Made by a program: the position numbers and the translations under genes | Shown here: positions 18,398 to 28,090 of the stretch, in pieces | How positions within the stretch are numbered: the stretch's first letter is position 1 | How the letters are laid out: every line of letters begins with the position of its first letter | The notes under the pieces: model-generated | What the model saw: only the letters and a program-made list of their open reading frames with translations | What the model was told of the DNA's origin: nothing | The model's database searches: none | From: Chrysophaeum taylorii | Lineage: Eukaryota; Sar; Pelagophyceae; Pelagomonadales; Pelagomonadaceae | Length of the DNA stretch: 64,000 nt | Assembly: GCA_029834535.1 (NCBI GenBank) | Contig: JAQMWT010000427.1 | Span: 93,936-157,935 of the forward strand | Direction of reading: 5' to 3'

Positions 18398-19012
18398 TGA
18401 CGTGGGCATGGTTTGCTTTTAAACTCGCGCCAGAGGAGATGAGCCCCCGCCGCGATCCGGGCGGCGCTTGGGAATTGCCTCGCGGTGGTCGTGGCGACCG
18501 GCCGACCTGCCCGGGCCGTGCAACCCTTGGTCGACGCGATCGGCGCGGCGCTGAGGTGCGGCGCGGGCGTCGTCGAAATGAGCCTCGGGTGGCGACGACG
18601 GCGGCGACGCGCGCGACCGAGTCGTTCGCGGCGCCCCGGACGCCGCGCCACGAGGAGCTCCCGAGCGAGCACCTGAGAGGCTCGAAGTCGTCGCGCAGCG
18701 CCGGGTCGCGAATATCACCCTCGACGCCGCCCTAAAGTTTGTCGCGATCTGCCGCGAGCGATACGGGAGCGGCCGAAGAGCTGCTAGACGTCGCGCCCGC
18801 CGAGATGCACGTCAAGGTTTTGAATCCCGTTTGTTCCGAGGGCGCCGCCCTCGAGAATCACTGGGGTAAAGGCGCTGTCTCGGCCCTTCGGCGACAACGC
18901 CAAGCCCGAGGAGGCCGCAACCCGGGCCTTCACGAACGACGAGGACGGCGGGAGCTCGAGGCGATCCTCCGCGGCGGCGCCGCCGCCCCCCCCTCGAGAG
19001 AAAGAAGAATGA
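18398..19012 (+). other. Possible additional + strand gene with tiny introns, unresolved
   Basis: Between two minus-strand genes several + strand stretches look coding in alternating frames: AAIRAALGNCLAVVVATGRP followed by VQPLVDAIGAALRC (about 18449-18585); RRVANITLDAALKF (about 18699-18740); LLDVAPAEMHVKVLNPVCSE (18781-18840); and KALSRPFGDNAKPEEAATRA (about 18869-18930). A GT-AG intron at 18589-18679 and one at 18741-18780 would join the first three in frame. The last step and the start codon (perhaps 18398) are not resolved. The opposite strand also has open frames here. Treat as a candidate. Confidence 0.3.
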
Positions 19013-19035
19013 GGAGACACATTTTTTTTTGGTTA

Positions 19036-21040
19036 TTACCCCCCAGCAGCAACAGCAGCGGCAGCGGTAGCGGTAGGGGGCGAGTCCCCTCGATGGTGGT
19101 GCTGCAGGGAGAGGAAGGCCCCGACGGCGGCATCCCACGGGGGGGGCGGGCTTACAACCCTGGAAGGGAAGGAGGAGGGGGCGGCGGCGGAGTCGTCGGC
19201 GGCGGCATCCCTCGGGGGCGGGGAGCGCCTGGCGTTTATTGTCGGCTGGAAATCGGCGGTTTCGGCGGTTTCGGCGGCGTCCAGGACGACCGCGCTGCGC
19301 GGAGAGATGAGAGAAAAGAATAGACAAAAGAAGGACGCACGCGATGTCTTTGAAGAGCCGAGGGAGGACTTCGCGGGCTCGGAAATGACGGTCGATAGAA
19401 GCGAGGCGGAGGAGAGCGACGCAGAGAGGGGCGCGCTGGCGGCCGTCGGCGTCGTCGGGGAGATCGTTGGTGTCGCGGGGCCGGAGGAGGGTGGCGAGGG
19501 CTTTTGCGCGGCGGCGCTTGACGAGAGGAGTGTGCTTGAGGCCCGCGTTGGTGGCGCCGCGGAGGACGGCGTCGACGGCGGAAACGACGGCAGAGACGGC
19601 GAGGTCTCGGGAAGCGAAATAGAGGACGCGGGAAAGGGCGCGAGACATGTTGAGCTTCAAAGCGAGGGCCGCCGAAGCGTCGAAGCGGAGGTGGGGTCCG
19701 TGGGCGTCGACGAATTTAACGACCGCAATCTCGTCCCATTTTTGCTCGAGGCGCGGCTCGAGAACGGCGAGATACTCGTCTTTCAACTCGAGGTCGTCGT
19801 CGTCGGGGTCGCGCCAGGATCCCAGAAGGGGCTCCAGGCGATCCGCAGAGGACGGCGCGTACGCGAGGTCCCCAAAGCCGCAGCGGTGGCGCAGGAGTTT
19901 TGCGGCGACCGCGCCGACGGCAGCGACCGCGCCGACGGCAGCGATTCCGCCGACGGCAGCGATTCCGCCGACGGCAGCGATTCCGCGAGGACCCGAAACG
20001 ACCGCGCAGGCCTCCAACCACGTCTCCAGAGCTCGGGAAGCGCGGGTTTCGTTGAGGGCGGCGGACGCGAGACGTGCGGCCGTTGGCGCCAGTGCCGGAT
20101 CCGTTGATCCCGCGAGGGCGAGAGCCGCGGCTTGGACGCTCGCGGCCTCCGAGCCGTCGACGCGAGCGACCTCGACGACGCAGTCGCACGACGCCTCCCA
20201 GCTTTCATCGTCGTCGTCTGTTTCCGAGGAGGAGTCCTCTTCCCGCTCCGACTCGGGCCGTTCGGGGGGGGGGGGAAGGTACATGGGCCCCACCAGAAGC
20301 GTCGCCACCCTCTCGGGAGACTCTCGAGGCCGTCGCGGTCTTCGTCGCCCCAGCAGCAGCTCGCGCTGGCGGACGAGCGCCGCTCGAGCCTGGCGCGCCG
20401 CTGTCTCGAGGGGATCGAGGGCCTGTTCGATCGGCTGCTTTGGGGGGTCGGGGTCGACGTATTCGTCGTCGTCGGCGCCCTCTTCGTCGAAGTCGGCGAC
20501 CGGCGTCGTCTCGACCGTCGAGTTCGCCGGAACGCGCCGCGGGACGCCGTCGTCCCCAACAAACACCTCGGGCCCCCCAAAGAAGCGCCCGCGCGGCACC
20601 ACCACCGCCGCCGCCTCCTCGATCACCGCGACGGTCCGCTTCCGCCGGACGGCAGCCGGCGCCGGCGCTTCGGAGACGCGCGTCGGGGAGTCGTCGCCAC
20701 CCTCGTCGGAGAACCCGTCCAGCTCCTCCTCAGACGCCGCCGCCGCCGCCGCCGCCGCCAAGGGTGGGGGGGCTTTCAAAGCGAGCCGGAGATCCACGTA
20801 CTCGAACACCTCGGCGCGCCGCACGCTTCTCGAGGTACGACGAGGCGGGAGGGGCGCGCAGATCAGCGCGGCGATCACCACTTCCCAAAGCTCGCCTTCG
20901 ACGACATCGACGACGAGGTCGATGGCCGCCAGCTCGATGATTTCTGCCGTCGACTTGGGCCGCGCCTCGGCCGACGAAAACATCGCACTCTGGAGCGCGT
21001 TGGCGAAGGCGTCATCATCCTGCCGCCGCGCGACCTCCAT
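19036..21040 (-). CDS. Unknown protein with Ala-rich helical repeats and acidic linkers
   Basis: Exon 1 runs 21040-19341. A 46-bp intron (19340-19295, GTGCGTCC to CCGCGCAG) joins exon 2 (19294-19036), whose peptide DIAAVVLDAAETAETADFQP is clearly better than the intron read-through. The product is 652 residues. The N-terminal 75 residues are helical (STAEIIELAAIDLVVDVVEG), followed by acidic low-complexity linkers. A helical region (about residues 300-560) includes a tandem IAAVGG/VAAVGA repeat encoded by 19913-19985. The C-terminus is Pro/Ala-rich. A further 47-bp GTAATAAC...CTCGAG intron could extend the gene past 19036, but the frame fails by one base at an 8-G run. The overall helical-repeat look suggests a scaffold; no family was recognised. 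Confidence 0.6.
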
Positions 21041-21077
21041 CTCGTGTACCGGTTGTATGGTGCCGGACTATAATAAT
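21041..21077. promoter_or_regulatory. 37-bp gap between divergent start codons
   Basis: The two divergent genes start at 21040 (minus) and 21078 (plus). The gap is short and contains ACTATAATAATATG directly before the + strand ATG. Any promoter must overlap the transcribed or coding sequence. Confidence 0.4.
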
Positions 21078-21851
21078 ATGAGGGGCCGCCGATTAACTCG
21101 TAGGGAAGCCGACTGGCTGCGGTGGCAGCTGGAGAATTGGCGCGAGCCGACCCTCCGCGCCATCAGCAAGACCGCGAACGACTTCATCGTCGAGAGCCTG
21201 AGGTTCGACGCCTTCCCCGACGAGAGCAGCGATCGCACCTTCAACCGGAGCCTGCCGCCCTCGATTCCATCCTTCGCAGCAGCGCACGCCGACTTGAAGC
21301 GCCAGATCGACGGAGTCGGCAAGTCGGCGCTCTTCGACGAGGTCCTCCCGGCGAGGCTCGACGGCCTCCGACCCAAGGGCCCCCTTTCGCCGCCGCCGCC
21401 GTCGCCGAGCGCCAACGACAAGAGGAGGAGCTTTTCGTGTCCGCCAACCCCGCTCTCCGACGGTGGCGACCACCTCCCGGAAGAGGAGGCCGCGGTGGCG
21501 CCCCCGCCCTCCGTCAGGGAGCTCCGGAAGAGGTTCGAGCGACGACGCCCGCCTTTGGACATGATGATTGGAGCGGAGGCGGAGGCGGAGGCGGGGGTGG
21601 AGGTGGAGGTGGAGGTGGAGGACCCCCCCCTCTCTTCTCCGCCCAGCCCGCTGCGTCGGTCGACCACAACGACGACACCAGCAGAGCCGCCGCTCCGGTG
21701 CCGCCACCGCCGACGGCGAAGTCTCTCCGAGGGGGCCGCGGACGACCACCTCGACGATGATCCCCCGGCGGCGGCGGCGGCGGCCTCCCTCGTCATGCGG
21801 CGCGTCGCCGAGTTCCAGAGGGGAATGAATACGACGACGTCTATAGTTTAA
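21078..21851 (+). CDS. Hypothetical protein with basic N-terminal helix and low-complexity tail
   Basis: The protein is 257 residues, starting MRGRRLTRREADWLRWQLEN. The first 110 residues look folded (a basic helix, then FIVESLRFDAFPDESSDRTF and a helix with FDEVLPARLDGL). The rest is Ser/Pro/acidic, with a Glu-Val/Ala run encoded by GGAGGC/GGAGGT repeats (21568-21630) and a poly-Ala tract. Start choice: this is the first ATG after the divergent gap. Only 18 bp separate its stop from the PRPF39 ATG. No family was recognised. Confidence 0.5.
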   Translation: MRGRRLTRREADWLRWQLENWREPTLRAISKTANDFIVESLRFDAFPDESSDRTFNRSLPPSIPSFAAAHADLKRQIDGVGKSALFDEVLPARLDGLRPKGPLSPPPPSPSANDKRRSFSCPPTPLSDGGDHLPEEEAAVAPPPSVRELRKRFERRRPPLDMMIGAEAEAEAGVEVEVEVEDPPLSSPPSPLRRSTTTTTPAEPPLRCRHRRRRSLSEGAADDHLDDDPPAAAAAASLVMRRVAEFQRGMNTTTSIV

Positions 21852-21869
21852 GAATATCAGGGTTTCGGA

Positions 21870-23727
21870 ATGGAGTTGTTGTCGTCGTCGTCGTCGTCGG
21901 ATGCGTTCGCTCGGTGGTCCAAGGCCGTCGAAAATGACCCGACCGACTTCGCGTCGTGGTCCAAGCTGCTCGCCGTGGTGGAGGAGCAGAGCGGCGGGTC
22001 CCCCGAGCGCGTCGCGCCCGCGTTCGAAGCCTTCTTGGCGCGGTTCCCGTTGTGCTTCGGGTACTGGTGCAAGTACGCCGACCTCCAAAGGGGTGACATC
22101 GAGCGCACGACCACCGTGTACGAGCGCGCCGTGTCCGCGGTGCCTTTGAGCGTGGAGCTGTGGAAGAGCTACTGCGCGCACGTCAAGGTCGCGACGGCCG
22201 GACAGGTGTCGGACGTGTCGAGGGCGACGTACGAGCGGGCGGTAGACGCGGTGGGCCGAGACCCTCAGGCGGGGCCGATCTGGGACGCCTTCCTCGAGTT
22301 CGAGGCCGACCGCGGCACGCCCGAGACCGTGTGTCGGGTGTACAGAAAAATGCTCGCCGAAGACTCTTCGGGCAGGACGGACGATTTGTGGCGACGGTTC
22401 AAGCTGCTCGCCAAGGCCTACAAGGCTACCGAGCTCGTGTCGGAAGAGGAAGCCCGCGACCTTTTGATGAGATACAACCGGTCCCGGAAGATCGAGGCCG
22501 AGGACGACCCCGCCGGGTCCGAGAGACTGGCGGGATACGGCGAGCTGCACGAACAGAGGCAGCTCGAGCAACTCCTCGGGGAGGTCGAGAAGACGAAGAA
22601 CGACCTCGTCCAGCGGCGCCTCGAGCGCCAGCATTTCGAGGCCGGGGTGCGACGGTGGTACTTCCACGTCAAGCCCCTCGACGCGGCGCAGCTCCAGAAT
22701 TGGCGAGATTATCTCGATCTCGAAATCGAGCGCGGCGACGCGAGCGACGTCGGGCGCCTCTTCGAACGCTGCCTCGTTCCGTGCGCCTTGTACGCCGAAT
22801 TCTGGATCAAGTACGCGTGGTGGTCTTCCAAGACCTTTGGAGACGCCCACGGCCTGGCGGTGATCGACCGCGCGGCGACCACGTTCTTGCCCGATCGCGT
22901 CGACGTCCTCGAATGTCGCGCGTTGCTCCTCGAGAGGCTCGACAAAATCGACAAAGCTCGCGATGTTTTTGGCGCGATTTTTCGGGCCACCGTATCGGAC
23001 CCCGCGAAGCGCGCCTCCTGCTCGGTCGCGCGAGCCAACTTCGAGCGAAGACAAAACAATCGTCCCGGCGTCCTGTCCGCGTATCGCGAAACGATCGACA
23101 GGGGCGACGCCGGCTTCGAGGCCGTCGCCGCGCACATGGCGCGCTACCTCGTCCGCGTCGAAAACGACCTCGACACGGCGCGTTCGGCGCTCGACGACGC
23201 GTGAGTCTTGTGGTATATAGATAGACGCCTCCTCGCCGATTTGATTGATTTCGCGGCGTCGTCGTCGTCGCAGGCTCGAGCGCGCGCCGGAACAGAGAGG
23301 CGCTCTGTGGATCGCGCGAGCTCAAATAGAATTCAGCCAGATCCACGACGAGAAGCTCGCGATCGTTCACGACGCCGTCGCGGCCGTCTACGAAAGGGCC
23401 TTGGCCGAAAACGCGAGGACATCGAACGAGGACCGCCTCGACCTCTGGGCTCGCTACTGGAGTTTCTCCAACGACTTTGGCCACGACGCCACACTTCTCC
23501 TCTCGATTCGACGTCGCTACGCCTCCTTTCGCCGCAAGCTCGACAGGCAACGGAATCCCTTCGTCCCCCCGCCCCCCAAGCGACCCTTCAAGACCTTCCT
23601 CTCCGGCAACGACGCGCTCGGGGGAGGAGGAGCAGCGCAAGGCGGTCACGCCGTCGTCCCCCTTGACCCGGCCAAAGCGACGCAGCGCCTCGAGGCCCTC
23701 CTCGCGGCCTACGGCCACCACCCGTAA
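21870..23727 (+). CDS. PRPF39: Pre-mRNA-processing factor 39 (U1 snRNP HAT-repeat protein)
   Basis: Exon 1 is 21870-23200 and exon 2 is 23274-23727. The 73-bp intron (GTGAGT to TCGTCGCAG, with TTGATTGATT upstream) restores ...ALDDALERAPEQRGALW across the join. The 594-residue product is built of HAT (half-a-TPR) repeats, with the usual W-x-x-Y and P-x-x-x-x-W/F/L-W patterns: FARWSKAVENDPTDFASWSK, FPLCFGYWCKYADLQRGDIE, VPLSVELWKSYCAHV, PIWDAFLEFEADRGTPETV, and in the second half WRDYLDLEIERGDASDVGRL. Length and repeat order fit Prp39/PRPF39, which dimerises (or pairs with Prp42) and stabilises U1 snRNP at 5' splice sites in the nucleus. The C-terminus (about 45 residues) is Pro/Gly-rich. Confidence 0.9.
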
Positions 23728-23777
23728 TAATTAAATAACATAGGGTTATTATTATTACAGTTGACTTTTTTCTCATC

Positions 23778-24443
23778 ATGGTGTTGTTGCTGCTGTTTCT
23801 GCTGGCGTCCGCCGCCGACGGGATCCGGAAGACCGGGACGACGATCGCGGGCGTCGTGTTCCGCGACGGATGCGTGCTCGGGGCCGACGAGCGCGCGACG
23901 GAAGGGTCTCTCATCGCTGATCCGGAATGTATGAAGATCCACGAGATCTCCGAGAACGTGTTTGCCTGCGGCGCGGGGACGAGCGCCGACGCCGCGCAAC
24001 TGTGTCGGCACGCCCAGTTAGACTTGGTGCTACTTCGACGGCGCGAGGAGGCAGCGAGGGGGGGCAAGGCGAGGCCGACGACGGTCGCGGCGGCGAGGGG
24101 CGTCGTGTTGAAGCGGCTCAGGTCTGCGCCCGCGATGGAGTGCGCTCTGATTCTCGGGGGTGTCGACGGCTCGGGGGCCCACCTCTACCGCATCGACGAC
24201 GGCGCGACCCACGCGGTGCCCTTGGCGGCGATGGGGAGCGGGTCTCTCGCGGCGACGCCCGTCCTCGAGGCCGCCTACAGAGACGACCTCGACGAGGAGA
24301 GCGCCATTGCCGCGGTCCGCTCTGCCGTCTCGGCGGGCGTCACCTTCGACGCCATGTCCGGCGGCCGCGTCAACATCCTCGTTATCGGCCGCGAGGGCCG
24401 AGTGACGCGACACACTTTTTTTGTGATGAAAAACAACAACTAG
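23778..24443 (+). CDS. Proteasome beta-2-type subunit with signal-peptide-like leader
   Basis: The protein is 221 residues. After a 20-residue leader (MVLLLLFLLASAADGIRKTG) comes TTIAGVV, so Thr21 is the catalytic Thr1. Asp17, Arg19 and Lys33 of the mature form are all present (GADERATEG and CMKIH), as are the GSGSLAA and FDAMSGG motifs that carry the other active-site residues. The sequence matches the beta-2 (PSMB7/Pup1, trypsin-like) group best. Two things are odd. The leader is short and very hydrophobic, unlike the roughly 40-residue polar propeptide of usual beta-2. The C-terminal tail that wraps onto beta-3 is missing. It may be an ordinary subunit with a reduced propeptide, or a paralog sent into the secretory or plastid route. 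Only 50 bp follow the PRPF39 stop. Confidence 0.88.
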   Translation: MVLLLLFLLASAADGIRKTGTTIAGVVFRDGCVLGADERATEGSLIADPECMKIHEISENVFACGAGTSADAAQLCRHAQLDLVLLRRREEAARGGKARPTTVAAARGVVLKRLRSAPAMECALILGGVDGSGAHLYRIDDGATHAVPLAAMGSGSLAATPVLEAAYRDDLDEESAIAAVRSAVSAGVTFDAMSGGRVNILVIGREGRVTRHTFFVMKNNN

Positions 24444-24463
24444 GCGCGTGCGTATGTATCTCC

Positions 24464-25045
24464 TCAAAGGAGGGAAAAGTAGGAGGCGACGAGGAGGGGC
24501 GAAGCGAAGAGGCCCTGGCGGACGAGGTCGCTGGCGTGCATGTTGTTAAAGCCGACGACGGCGGCGACCCACGCCAAGGCGGTCGCGACGCGGCCGCCCC
24601 ACTTGTGCCACCACCGCAGGACCTTGCTGGTCTTTTTGACGCCGATGTCGGGGTGGAGCGCGACGAGGCCGACCGCAAAGAGGAGGCCGTAGGCGCCGAG
24701 CGCGGCGAGACCGAGCCACGCGTGCCAGGATGTGAGATGAGGCTTCCCAAACAGTTCCTTGTTGCGATAGATCGCGTACCATCCGATTCCAGCGAGCAAC
24801 GTGCTCGCGAGCATCAGGGTGCCGTGGAGCTTGGTGTTCTCGTAGCCGCCCCGCTTCTTCACCAGCGCCGCGCTCGCTCCCAGCGCGACGAAGCTGATCA
24901 TCATCGCCGACGGATGGTACGTGAACCAGACGTCCCACTTCCAGGTGCCGGACGGCATCGAGGCGTACACCCCCGCAGCGACGCCCCACGCAAATATTGG
25001 CCACACGGGCATCTGCGTCTTCTTCGCCGCCTTGCCGGTCCCCAT
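24464..25045 (-). CDS. Cytochrome b561-family transmembrane protein
   Basis: The protein is 193 residues with about five to six membrane helices. Conserved His residues sit as expected for a b561 core: FTYHPSAMM (His44), NTKLHGTLM (His74), PHLTSWHAW (His103, His108) and WWHKWGGR (His147). These would bind two b hemes on opposite sides of the membrane, passing electrons across it, usually from ascorbate or to ferric iron. The short length and lack of extra domains fit the CYB561D2-like group. It ends 20 bp from the stop of the convergent proteasome gene. A link with the ascorbate-type oxidase at 9257-11323 is tempting but not shown. Confidence 0.9.
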   Translation of the reverse strand: MGTGKAAKKTQMPVWPIFAWGVAAGVYASMPSGTWKWDVWFTYHPSAMMISFVALGASAALVKKRGGYENTKLHGTLMLASTLLAGIGWYAIYRNKELFGKPHLTSWHAWLGLAALGAYGLLFAVGLVALHPDIGVKKTSKVLRWWHKWGGRVATALAWVAAVVGFNNMHASDLVRQGLFASPLLVASYFSLL

Positions 25046-25118
25046 GACGTGGCGATACGCCGAAGAGAAGGGTTATTATTATTATTAAAAATGAAAAAAA
25101 AATAGGGGTTTTCGCAAA

Positions 25119-26465
25119 ATGCGTCCGCGCGCCACCCGATCGGGGTCGTACGACGCCGAAGCACAGCAGCCCGAGGACGACGAGGACGACAAGAAGGAGC
25201 GGCGCGGGTGGCGGCGGGGGTTCGTGTCGAGCGTAGCGGCGACGGTTGGTCTGTGCGTCGTGGCGTACGTGTTATGGCCGCGGCAGCTGTCGCCCGTCGA
25301 CGCCGCCGCGCACAAGGCCGCCGCGAGCGCGTTGCGCGCGCGGCTCGCGGAGCTGACGCGGCGGATCCAGACGCGCGTGCGGCACCGGCGCGAACGGCAC
25401 CCGGCGCCGAGCTTTAGGCGGCTCGCGGAGGCGGCGCCGCCGCGGGCGTCGGTCGGCGCGGGCGCCAGCGCGTCCGACGCAGCGCTCGCCGTCCTTCGGC
25501 GGCGCGTCGCCACGGCCGAGCGCGAAGCCTGGCGACAGGAAAACGTCGACCGCGAGGGCGCGTACGAGAGCCTGTGCGACCGCGCGCCGCCGAAACCTTC
25601 GTCGAAACGTGTCGTGCGCGTCGCGACCGTCAACCTCTGGCAACCCCAGGCCGCGAGCTGGCCCGCGCGCCGCCGCGCAATCGCCGGAATTCTGCGCGAG
25701 GCCGCACCCGACATCGTCGCGATGCAGGAGGTGCGCGGGGGCGCGAATTGGGCCGAGGAGCTCCGGCGCGAGCTCGAGGGCTTGGACCACGCGCGCTACG
25801 TCGCCGGGACGGGGGACGGCCGCGGCGGCGCCGCGCCCCCGGGGTGGACTGAGGAGGGCGTCGCCATTCTGTCGCGGTTTGCTCTCGAAGCGGAAGATAC
25901 GGTCGGCATGCCGCCGGCTCGGGACTCTTCCGATCGGAACCCGCGGACGACTCTCGGCGCCCGAGTCGCGACGCCACTCGGAACGCTCAGGGTCGTCGCC
26001 TCCCACCTCAGCTACGACCGCGACCAGCAGTGCCGCGCGGTGCGCGACCATCTCAAGCCGTGGCTCGACGGGCTCTGGGACTCGGACAAAAACGTCCGGG
26101 CCCAGGTTCTCCTCGGCGACCTCAATATCTATCCCGACTTCGAGTGGCCGATCGATACCCTCGAGCTCGCCCCCGACGTCCGGGCGGCCCTCGGCAGCCC
26201 CTGCGCCGCCGGGGGCTCGACTACGACGACGACGAAGAATCCCCCGGTCTTCGTGGACGCGTGGACCGCGACTCGAAACGACGATCCGGGCTGGACCTTT
26301 CCGAATCCCGAGACACTGCACCTCGACCCCGCGCGGCCGGACCGCGTCCTCGTGCGTGGCCTCGTCCCCCGCGAAGCCTTCGTCCTCGGGTGCGACCCCC
26401 TCGTCGACAACCCCAACACTTGGCCCTCGGACCACCGAATCCTTGTCGTCGACCTCGTCCGTTAA
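25119..26465 (+). CDS. Membrane-anchored EEP-superfamily hydrolase (endonuclease/exonuclease/phosphatase fold)
   Basis: The protein is 448 residues. An acidic/basic cytosolic tail leads to one membrane segment (about 35-57, VAATVGLCVVAYVLW), then a charged stalk. The EEP domain begins near residue 165: VRVATVNLW (Asn), DIVAMQEVRG (Glu), VASHLSYDRDQQ (His), VLLGDLNIYPD (Asp, Asn) and the final WPSDHRILVVDL (Asp-His), so all catalytic positions are seen. It could be a DNase, a phosphodiesterase or a lipid phosphatase; the family is broad and the substrate is open. It is divergent from the b561 gene with 73 bp between starts. Confidence 0.85.
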   Translation: MRPRATRSGSYDAEAQQPEDDEDDKKERRGWRRGFVSSVAATVGLCVVAYVLWPRQLSPVDAAAHKAAASALRARLAELTRRIQTRVRHRRERHPAPSFRRLAEAAPPRASVGAGASASDAALAVLRRRVATAEREAWRQENVDREGAYESLCDRAPPKPSSKRVVRVATVNLWQPQAASWPARRRAIAGILREAAPDIVAMQEVRGGANWAEELRRELEGLDHARYVAGTGDGRGGAAPPGWTEEGVAILSRFALEAEDTVGMPPARDSSDRNPRTTLGARVATPLGTLRVVASHLSYDRDQQCRAVRDHLKPWLDGLWDSDKNVRAQVLLGDLNIYPDFEWPIDTLELAPDVRAALGSPCAAGGSTTTTTKNPPVFVDAWTATRNDDPGWTFPNPETLHLDPARPDRVLVRGLVPREAFVLGCDPLVDNPNTWPSDHRILVVDLVR

Positions 26466-26496
26466 TTAATAATATCTTTTGTTCTCAGAAGATACA

Positions 26497-28062
26497 ATGG
26501 CGGCCCGCAGCCTGCGTCTCGAGCGCGTCCGCGAAAAGTCCATAAGCGCCACCGCGCTCCTCGATCACAAGCTGCGGCAGCCCTACCCCCTGGCGCCTCT
26601 CGACGGGGTCCGACGGCGGCGCCCGAGCTACGACGACGAAGACGACGACGACGACCGCAATCCAAAAAAAAGGACAGCCCCATCCTCCATCAAGCCGGCG
26701 GAAGTAGTGAGCAAGGCGGGAAAAAAAGGCGGCTGGAATGACCAACTGATCTTCGCGGACAACAAGCGGCTCGAGGCGCTCGGGCTGATGGAACGGCTCG
26801 TCCTGCAGCACAAGCGCGGTCTCGGGGAGCGCGAGGCGGCGCGGAAGGTGTTGCGGCCGGAGACCGCTACGGCACTCCGAGAGTTGAGCCCGCAGCTGTG
26901 CAGGGAGCTGCAGCGGCGCATCTTCGCGAAGATTCGAAAGGTCGTCGCCGAACAGCACCGCAAGTACGAGCGCGTGCACGCGGCTCTAGACAAGCGCGGC
27001 ATCTTTTCGACGGAGGTCAACGCGCATCGCGTCCACACGAAATTTTTGACTGCCCTCCAGAAGCACATCGACATCCGGCGTTTCGAGGAGGAGTGCCTCG
27101 CCGACCTCGAGACCCAAGAGTACGACCGCCAGAGAGCCAAAGCGATCCTTCGGGGGGTTAAGGCAGGCGCGATGTTCGCGAAAACCAAAACCGTACGAGC
27201 AAACAGCGCGAAAAACTCGGACGATTTCGAAAAAGACAAGGCCTTCGACGCCTTCGCGAAGTGGTACGCCAAGCGCGACCGTCGCGCCCTCCCGGCGACG
27301 CCGCTCTTGGCCGAATCGTTTCAATTAAAACCTCTCCGTCGCCCGACGATCGCCATCGACCTCTCGGACGGACGACACACCAAAAATGTCCCGCGCTTCG
27401 AGAATTCGTTCCTGGCCGCCGCGCGCCCGCACGCAAACACTCACGACTGCGAGGAGGAGGAGGAGGAGGAGGAGGAGGAGGAGCTTCCAGTGACACAGCC
27501 CAGACCTAGCGACGACGACGACGACGACGAGGTTATCAGCGAGGAGAAGAAACGAAAGCCACCCGTCGTCAAGTTCAAGCCGCGTCGCACGAGCTCCCTG
27601 GAGCTCGCCTCGCTGCAGCAGCGCCTCGAGCGGAGCTGGTTCGACCTCCGGCTCACGACAGCCCAAAAGCTCGACTGTCTCCGGAAGTTTGCGTCGCTCG
27701 AATTCGCGCCTCATCTCCCAAAGGCTGTGGACATCTGGGAGCAGGCGGCCGACCTGCAGACGCGTCGCACCCGCATCCTCTCGCTCCGAAACCGCCTCGA
27801 GACGGACGAGGCCTTTGGGACCCAGGAATTCCTTGCCCTCCTCGATTCTGACGACACCGACCTTCCGGACCTCAAAACGCCCGGTCTCGAGGTTGTTACT
27901 GCCAAGGGCCACCACGAGCCCCTCCTCGACCGCCGCCAGGCCCACGCCTGGCTTTCCAGCAAACTCGCCGCCATCGACGCCGACCTCGCGACCCTCGCCG
28001 CCCACACTTCCGACGAAATCGGCACCCGCATCCCTCTCGTCGGGACTGCAACGGCACCCTGA
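26497..28062 (+). CDS. Coiled-coil protein of unknown function
   Basis: The protein is 521 residues from the ATG at 26497 (frame open slightly upstream, no earlier ATG). It is charged and mostly helical: MAARSLRLERVREKSISATA, an acidic stretch, a helix bundle about 95-200 with FNTKFL/FLTALQKHIDIRRFEE-type sequence, a poly-Glu run (27450-27482) and a poly-Asp run. A C-terminal helical region contains SWFDLRLTTAQKLDCLRKFA and SLRNRLETDEAFGTQ, a pattern seen in ciliary coiled-coil proteins. No family is firmly recognised. It starts 31 bp after the EEP gene stop on the same strand. Confidence 0.6.
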   Translation: MAARSLRLERVREKSISATALLDHKLRQPYPLAPLDGVRRRRPSYDDEDDDDDRNPKKRTAPSSIKPAEVVSKAGKKGGWNDQLIFADNKRLEALGLMERLVLQHKRGLGEREAARKVLRPETATALRELSPQLCRELQRRIFAKIRKVVAEQHRKYERVHAALDKRGIFSTEVNAHRVHTKFLTALQKHIDIRRFEEECLADLETQEYDRQRAKAILRGVKAGAMFAKTKTVRANSAKNSDDFEKDKAFDAFAKWYAKRDRRALPATPLLAESFQLKPLRRPTIAIDLSDGRHTKNVPRFENSFLAAARPHANTHDCEEEEEEEEEEELPVTQPRPSDDDDDDEVISEEKKRKPPVVKFKPRRTSSLELASLQQRLERSWFDLRLTTAQKLDCLRKFASLEFAPHLPKAVDIWEQAADLQTRRTRILSLRNRLETDEAFGTQEFLALLDSDDTDLPDLKTPGLEVVTAKGHHEPLLDRRQAHAWLSSKLAAIDADLATLAAHTSDEIGTRIPLVGTATAP

Positions 28063-28090
28063 GTGTCCACAACGGACCCAGCAGCACCAT

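Noticed and set aside
21093-23135. A 680-residue minus-strand frame opposite PRPF39
   Set aside because: It is an antisense shadow; the + strand carries clear HAT repeats and a motif-restoring intron.
26459-26486. A 28-bp GT-AG segment that could fuse the EEP hydrolase to the following coiled-coil protein
   Set aside because: The EEP domain ends naturally at SDHRILVVDLV just before the stop, and 28 bp is shorter than any supported intron here. Kept as two genes.
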